From an uncultured Bacteroidales bacterium (GTDB lineage Bacteria > Bacteroidota > Bacteroidia > Bacteroidales > Muribaculaceae): a DNA stretch of 5,714 bases. Location of the stretch: assembly GCA_947177325.1 (NCBI GenBank), contig CAMWUH010000148.1, positions 1-5,714 of the forward strand, written 5' to 3'. This document shows positions 5,696 through 5,714 of the stretch, in pieces. A model generated the notes under the pieces. It was not told the origin of the DNA. It did not search any database and saw nothing but the letters and a program-made list of their open reading frames with translations. Within the stretch, counting starts at the first letter, position 1. Every line of letters begins with the position of its first letter. The translations under genes were made by a program, and so were the position numbers.

Positions 5696-5714
5696 GATGT
5701 TTCTGTCACATTGG

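Larger units (their letters stand above)
5298..5714. other. Gene-free stretch upstream of murA
   Basis: I find no credible gene in these 417 bases. The open frames that cross it on either strand run through the repeat array and give low-complexity Cys/Thr/Tyr-rich translations with no family resemblance. The stretch holds the murA promoter and leader, a GCTAC-core repeat array and a cluster of small hairpins, each listed separately. No tRNA, rRNA or divergent gene start is visible before the window ends. Confidence 0.7.

Overview
The window looks like a metagenome-derived contig from a gut Bacteroidota, most likely Bacteroidales and plausibly Muribaculaceae. The clues are Bacteroidota-type promoter boxes (TAnnTTTG), start codons without Shine-Dalgarno sequences, starch-binding modules with a WPG motif, C-terminal domains ending in a 'YYNxQGxRV...GxYI' pattern as in type IX secretion cargo, and a MurA with Asp in place of the catalytic Cys. 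The family-level placement is inference.

Layout. Bases 1-40 are almost certainly not genomic: 31 of 34 bases match the Illumina Nextera transposase read-2 adapter. A -7 promoter box follows, then two co-directional genes on the + strand. The first (161-1372) encodes a secreted protein without an enzyme domain: two CBM26-like starch-binding modules, a SusE/SusF-like module and a C-terminal sorting-like domain. The second (1432-3636) encodes a secreted GH13 alpha-amylase with an intact catalytic triad. It carries one CBM26-like module and the same SusE/F-like module and tail as its neighbour. The two genes share a homologous C-terminal half and probably act together on extracellular or cell-surface starch. 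The 59-base gap between them holds a duplicated hairpin-forming 25/26-mer whose second copy includes the amylase start codon. A perfect 11-bp hairpin then lies inside the amylase signal-peptide codons.

The other genes lie on the - strand, convergent with the starch pair. murA (3987-5297) makes the first committed enzyme of peptidoglycan synthesis. Downstream of it, past a hairpin at 3924-3952, is a 78-aa protein (3654-3890) resembling DUF6582-type domains of unknown function. murA has a good Bacteroidota promoter at 5367-5398.

From 5298 to the end there is no credible gene. This 417-base stretch holds the murA promoter, a dense array of GCTAC-core direct and inverted repeats (5431-5551), and a string of short perfect hairpins (5595-5695) that may belong to a structured RNA or dispersed repeat running off the window. 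I found no defence system, CRISPR array, insertion sequence, tRNA or rRNA.
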